Positions 46,588 to 48,639 of a stretch of 48,639 bases of DNA are shown here, in pieces. A program made the translations under genes and the position numbers. The notes under the pieces were generated by a model. That model worked only from the letters and a program-made list of their open reading frames with translations. It did no database searches and was not told the origin of the DNA. Every line of letters starts with the position of its first letter. Positions within the stretch are counted from its first letter, which is position 1. The stretch comes from Candidatus Planktophila sp. (GTDB lineage Bacteria; Actinomycetota; Actinomycetes; Nanopelagicales; Nanopelagicaceae): NCBI GenBank assembly GCA_024641555.1, contig JAHECV010000004.1:1-48639 (forward strand), read 5' to 3'.

Positions 46588-47655
46588 GTGGTTCGAGTCA
46601 CAGGCAACTTTCAATCAGAGACAGCACTCAATCCCCTTGCCCAAGAAGCGCTATTGGCTGCGATGGAGAGCGGGTGGGCTGACCCAAAAAAGATCGGACA
46701 GGTTGCAAGTAAGGCGGCGGCACTCCGTGCAAACGCTACAGAGTCAATCGCTGCAAACCTTGGTCTCCAGGCGGATCAAATTGAGGTTTCAGGTGAAGTC
46801 GGACTTGGATATTTCATAGCCCTCGGCGGATTTCTATCTGCAGAACGACAACTTTTCTATGGCGCTGGTGACCGTTCCGGGATGATTGCAACTTCGAGAT
46901 CGCACCTAGGAAAATCAGAAATCATTCCACTCTCTCGAAACGGCCGTTTGGATTTTTCAAATACTAATTTTTCAAGCAATTCAATCCTTTCCCTGCAACT
47001 AGCTAACGGTGAAACTGGCGCCATCAACCACCTTCCCGATTCTTTGCCTAATGATTTATTGATAGCGATTGATGCAACCGCGAGTGGAAGTCGCGTTCGG
47101 CTTCCTCAAAATTGGAGTAGCGCAGTCTTCGATTCGCGTGCTTGGGAGGGTCCATCTGGTCTTGCGATAGTTGCGATTTCAGATTCTGCCAATTGGAAGA
47201 ATCCGCTCCCACATATCTCGGCGGTTCGTAGAACGTACGGAACTTTTTCACTACCGCTTTTGATCGCCAGCGCCGTTGCCCTGGAAAACTTCACCCCCGA
47301 TGATGCAAAAATTAAAACGCTAAACAAAAAGCTTCGTACCAAAGTGGTGCAAGAGATACCGGCAACGCTCGTTGCCGGCGATCTAGAGAATTCATTGCCC
47401 CATCTCACGTCATTTATTTTCTCTGACTGTAATGGTGAAGAAATTCTGCGTGGATTAAACGCTCGTGGAATTGCAGTTGATTCTGGGTCGGCTTGTACTG
47501 CGATGAATCTGCAACCCAGCCATGTTTTAGCGGCAATGGGACTGGCAACTGATGGGAATATTCGAATTACCTTGCACGCAGAAACGACGTCAGAAGAATT
47601 AGATTTACTCGCTAATTCTTTGGTAGATGAGGTTCGATCTCAGCAGCAGCGCTAG
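46588..47655 (+). CDS. Cysteine-desulfurase-like protein lacking the PLP lysine
   Basis: Homologue of NifS/IscS fold-type I cysteine desulfurases. The active-site cysteine loop is kept: C303 in DSGSACTAMNLQPSHVLAAMG. Asp162 (AIDATAS) and the NGETG loop (family NNEIG) are kept. The Schiff-base lysine is not: where the family reads SGHKIYGPKG this protein has DSRAWEGPSG, with Ala185 at the lysine position. The Gln after DAT and the aromatic-stacking His region (TSRSHLG versus TEHKAVL) also differ. Normal PLP chemistry is therefore not expected. The GTG start has a leaderless-type -10, and the 3' end overlaps adoK by 44 bp. I recall a desulfurase-like gene beside ctaC in Streptomyces. Confidence 0.75.
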   Translation: MVRVTGNFQSETALNPLAQEALLAAMESGWADPKKIGQVASKAAALRANATESIAANLGLQADQIEVSGEVGLGYFIALGGFLSAERQLFYGAGDRSGMIATSRSHLGKSEIIPLSRNGRLDFSNTNFSSNSILSLQLANGETGAINHLPDSLPNDLLIAIDATASGSRVRLPQNWSSAVFDSRAWEGPSGLAIVAISDSANWKNPLPHISAVRRTYGTFSLPLLIASAVALENFTPDDAKIKTLNKKLRTKVVQEIPATLVAGDLENSLPHLTSFIFSDCNGEEILRGLNARGIAVDSGSACTAMNLQPSHVLAAMGLATDGNIRITLHAETTSEELDLLANSLVDEVRSQQQR

Positions 47656-48592
47656 CGCCGTAAGCATCTTTAAAGCGCGCCAAGAATTCGGCTGCCGTAA
47701 ATCGATATTCTTGAGTGCCCGTGGTTTCAATTACATAGGTTGCAATCATTGAACCAAGCTGCGCACATCTTTCATGGCCAAGGCCCCAAGCCAGACCAGC
47801 GACAAAACCTGATCTAAATGAATCACCTACGCCAGTTGGGTCAGTCTTAGATTTTTCTTTTGCACAACTAACTTTGATCGTTTCACCGTGGAGAGATTCA
47901 ACTCGCGCTCCTTCAGAACCTAGAGTCACGACTCGATATTTAACTTGCTCCAGAATTTCACGGTCACTCCATCCGGTCTTCTGAATGGCAAGTGCTAATT
48001 CGTATTCATTTAGGAAAAGATAAGTTGCCCCAGTAATCAGTTTCTTAATATCTTCTCCGCTCATACGGGCCATTTGTTGTGATGGATCGGCAGCGATTGG
48101 TATTCCAGTTTGGCGCGCGACTTCAGAATGGCGGAGCATCGCTTCTGGATCATCTGGAGAAATAACGAGTATGTCTAACTTTCCGGTCTTTTCCATGATG
48201 GGAGCTAGTTCGATATTCCGGGCTTCAGACATTGCACCTGGGAAGAAGGATGCAATCTGATTTAACTCGGTATCTGTAGTAACCATGAAGTGTGCTGTGT
48301 GTAGCGACTTTGAAATCCAGACGTGTGATGTGTCGACGCCATGGCGCTTGAGCCAAGCATCGTAATCTGGCCAATCGATACCTACTGCGGCGATGAGAAT
48401 TGGGTTTAGACCAAGTGAGCCCATTCCAAATGCGATATTTGCAGCACACCCACCGCGGCGAACTTCTAATCCGTCAACGAGAAAGGATAGAGAAACTTTT
48501 TCGAGCGAACCGGCAACAAGTGAATCGGTGAACTTGCCGGAGAAAGTCATTAAGTGGTCAAGGCCTACAGATCCCGCCACGCCGATTTTCAT
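47612..48592 (-). CDS. adoK: Adenosine kinase (PfkB family)
   Basis: Phosphorylates adenosine to AMP for purine salvage. The 326 residues are very like mycobacterial AdoK (Rv2202c) as I recall it: MKIGVAGSVGLDHLMTFSGKF start, LEKVSLSFLVDGLEVRRGGCAANIAFG, FFPGAMSEARNI, and the catalytic DPTGVGDSFRSGF with its Asp base. The similarity supports adenosine rather than a generic sugar substrate. Its 3' end overlaps the converging desulfurase-like gene by 44 bp. The ATG lacks an obvious ribosome-binding site. Confidence 0.9.
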   Translation of the reverse strand: MKIGVAGSVGLDHLMTFSGKFTDSLVAGSLEKVSLSFLVDGLEVRRGGCAANIAFGMGSLGLNPILIAAVGIDWPDYDAWLKRHGVDTSHVWISKSLHTAHFMVTTDTELNQIASFFPGAMSEARNIELAPIMEKTGKLDILVISPDDPEAMLRHSEVARQTGIPIAADPSQQMARMSGEDIKKLITGATYLFLNEYELALAIQKTGWSDREILEQVKYRVVTLGSEGARVESLHGETIKVSCAKEKSKTDPTGVGDSFRSGFVAGLAWGLGHERCAQLGSMIATYVIETTGTQEYRFTAAEFLARFKDAYGASAAAEIEPHLPKN

Positions 48593-48617
48593 CTATGAAC
48601 CAAATATCTGTTTTGAG

Positions 48618-48635
48618 CTAATCAGCGCAGATTAG
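48618..48635. repeat. Short inverted repeat upstream of adoK
   Basis: CTAATC (48618-48623) and GATTAG (48630-48635) form a perfect 6-bp inverted repeat with a 6-nt spacer, 26 bp upstream of the adoK ATG. It could be an operator or the end of a hairpin; the sequence beyond the window is needed to tell. Confidence 0.3.
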
Positions 48636-48639
48636 TTAA

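Noticed and set aside
1..48639. CRISPR arrays, insertion sequences, prophage, rRNA genes
   Set aside because: No regularly spaced repeats, transposase-like motifs, phage proteins or rRNA sequence were seen on either strand.

Overview
This window looks like a streamlined, moderate-GC actinobacterial chromosome. By eye it is about 45-48 % GC, with very short intergenic gaps and many 1-14 bp gene overlaps. Three lineage signals point to Actinobacteria: a phosphatidylinositol mannoside (PIM) pathway block (pgsA, acyltransferase, pimA), an actinobacterial respiratory branch (QcrC with two haem motifs, ctaF-type subunit IV), and the neighbourhood aroC/aroE/mltG/ruvX/alaS ... relA/secF/secD/ruvB/ruvA/ruvC/yebC/pdxT/pdxS ... 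pimA/pgsA ... thrS. Composition and compaction fit freshwater planktonic acI-type (Nanopelagicales, Planktophila-like) lineages. That placement is inference from recalled features, not a search result.

Layout. 1-10.3 kb (minus strand): chorismate synthase (cut by the left edge), a prepilin peptidase, aroE, mltG, ruvX, alaS, a DUF948 protein, aspS, hisS and an MBL-fold hydrolase. 10.4-11.7 kb (plus): a DUF349 protein. 11.7-25.4 kb (minus): relA, secF, secD, ruvBAC, yebC, pdxTS, a DUF3048 protein, a LemA-like protein, pimA, a PIM acyltransferase and phosphatidylinositol phosphate synthase. 25.4-26.0 kb (plus): a short protein resembling a degenerate EF-G G domain. 26.0-30.3 kb (minus): HIT protein, thrS, pabC, pabB. 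30.4-37.5 kb is the most accessory-looking part: tRNA-Gly, tRNA-Cys, a cupin, tRNA-Val, a small membrane protein, a DUF4287 protein, ACC deaminase, then (minus) a secreted PhoX-like protein, an amidase and an alpha/beta hydrolase, then (plus) a DEDDh exonuclease. 37.5-39.0 kb (minus): trpD and a receiver-like protein. 39.2-43.2 kb (plus): ctaE-qcrC-qcrA-qcrB. 43.2-46.5 kb (minus): SRPBCC protein, ctaF, ctaD, ctaC. 46.6-48.6 kb: a cysteine-desulfurase-like protein without the PLP lysine (plus), converging on and overlapping an adenosine kinase (minus).

How the parts work together. The respiratory genes encode the bc1 and aa3 complexes for electron flow from menaquinol to oxygen. relA, the tRNA synthetases and secDF form the growth and translation block. 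ruvABC handles Holliday junctions. pdxST makes pyridoxal phosphate, and pabBC and trpD use chorismate made by the aro genes. No stretch above about 300 bp lacks a gene. I saw no insertion sequence, CRISPR array, rRNA or prophage. The clearest oddities are two degenerate members of enzyme families kept as intact reading frames (EF-G-like and cysteine-desulfurase-like), a true-type ACC deaminase, a stand-alone DEDDh exonuclease, missing yajC and apt, and repeated TANNNT hexamers 6-8 nt upstream of start codons, which suggest leaderless transcription.
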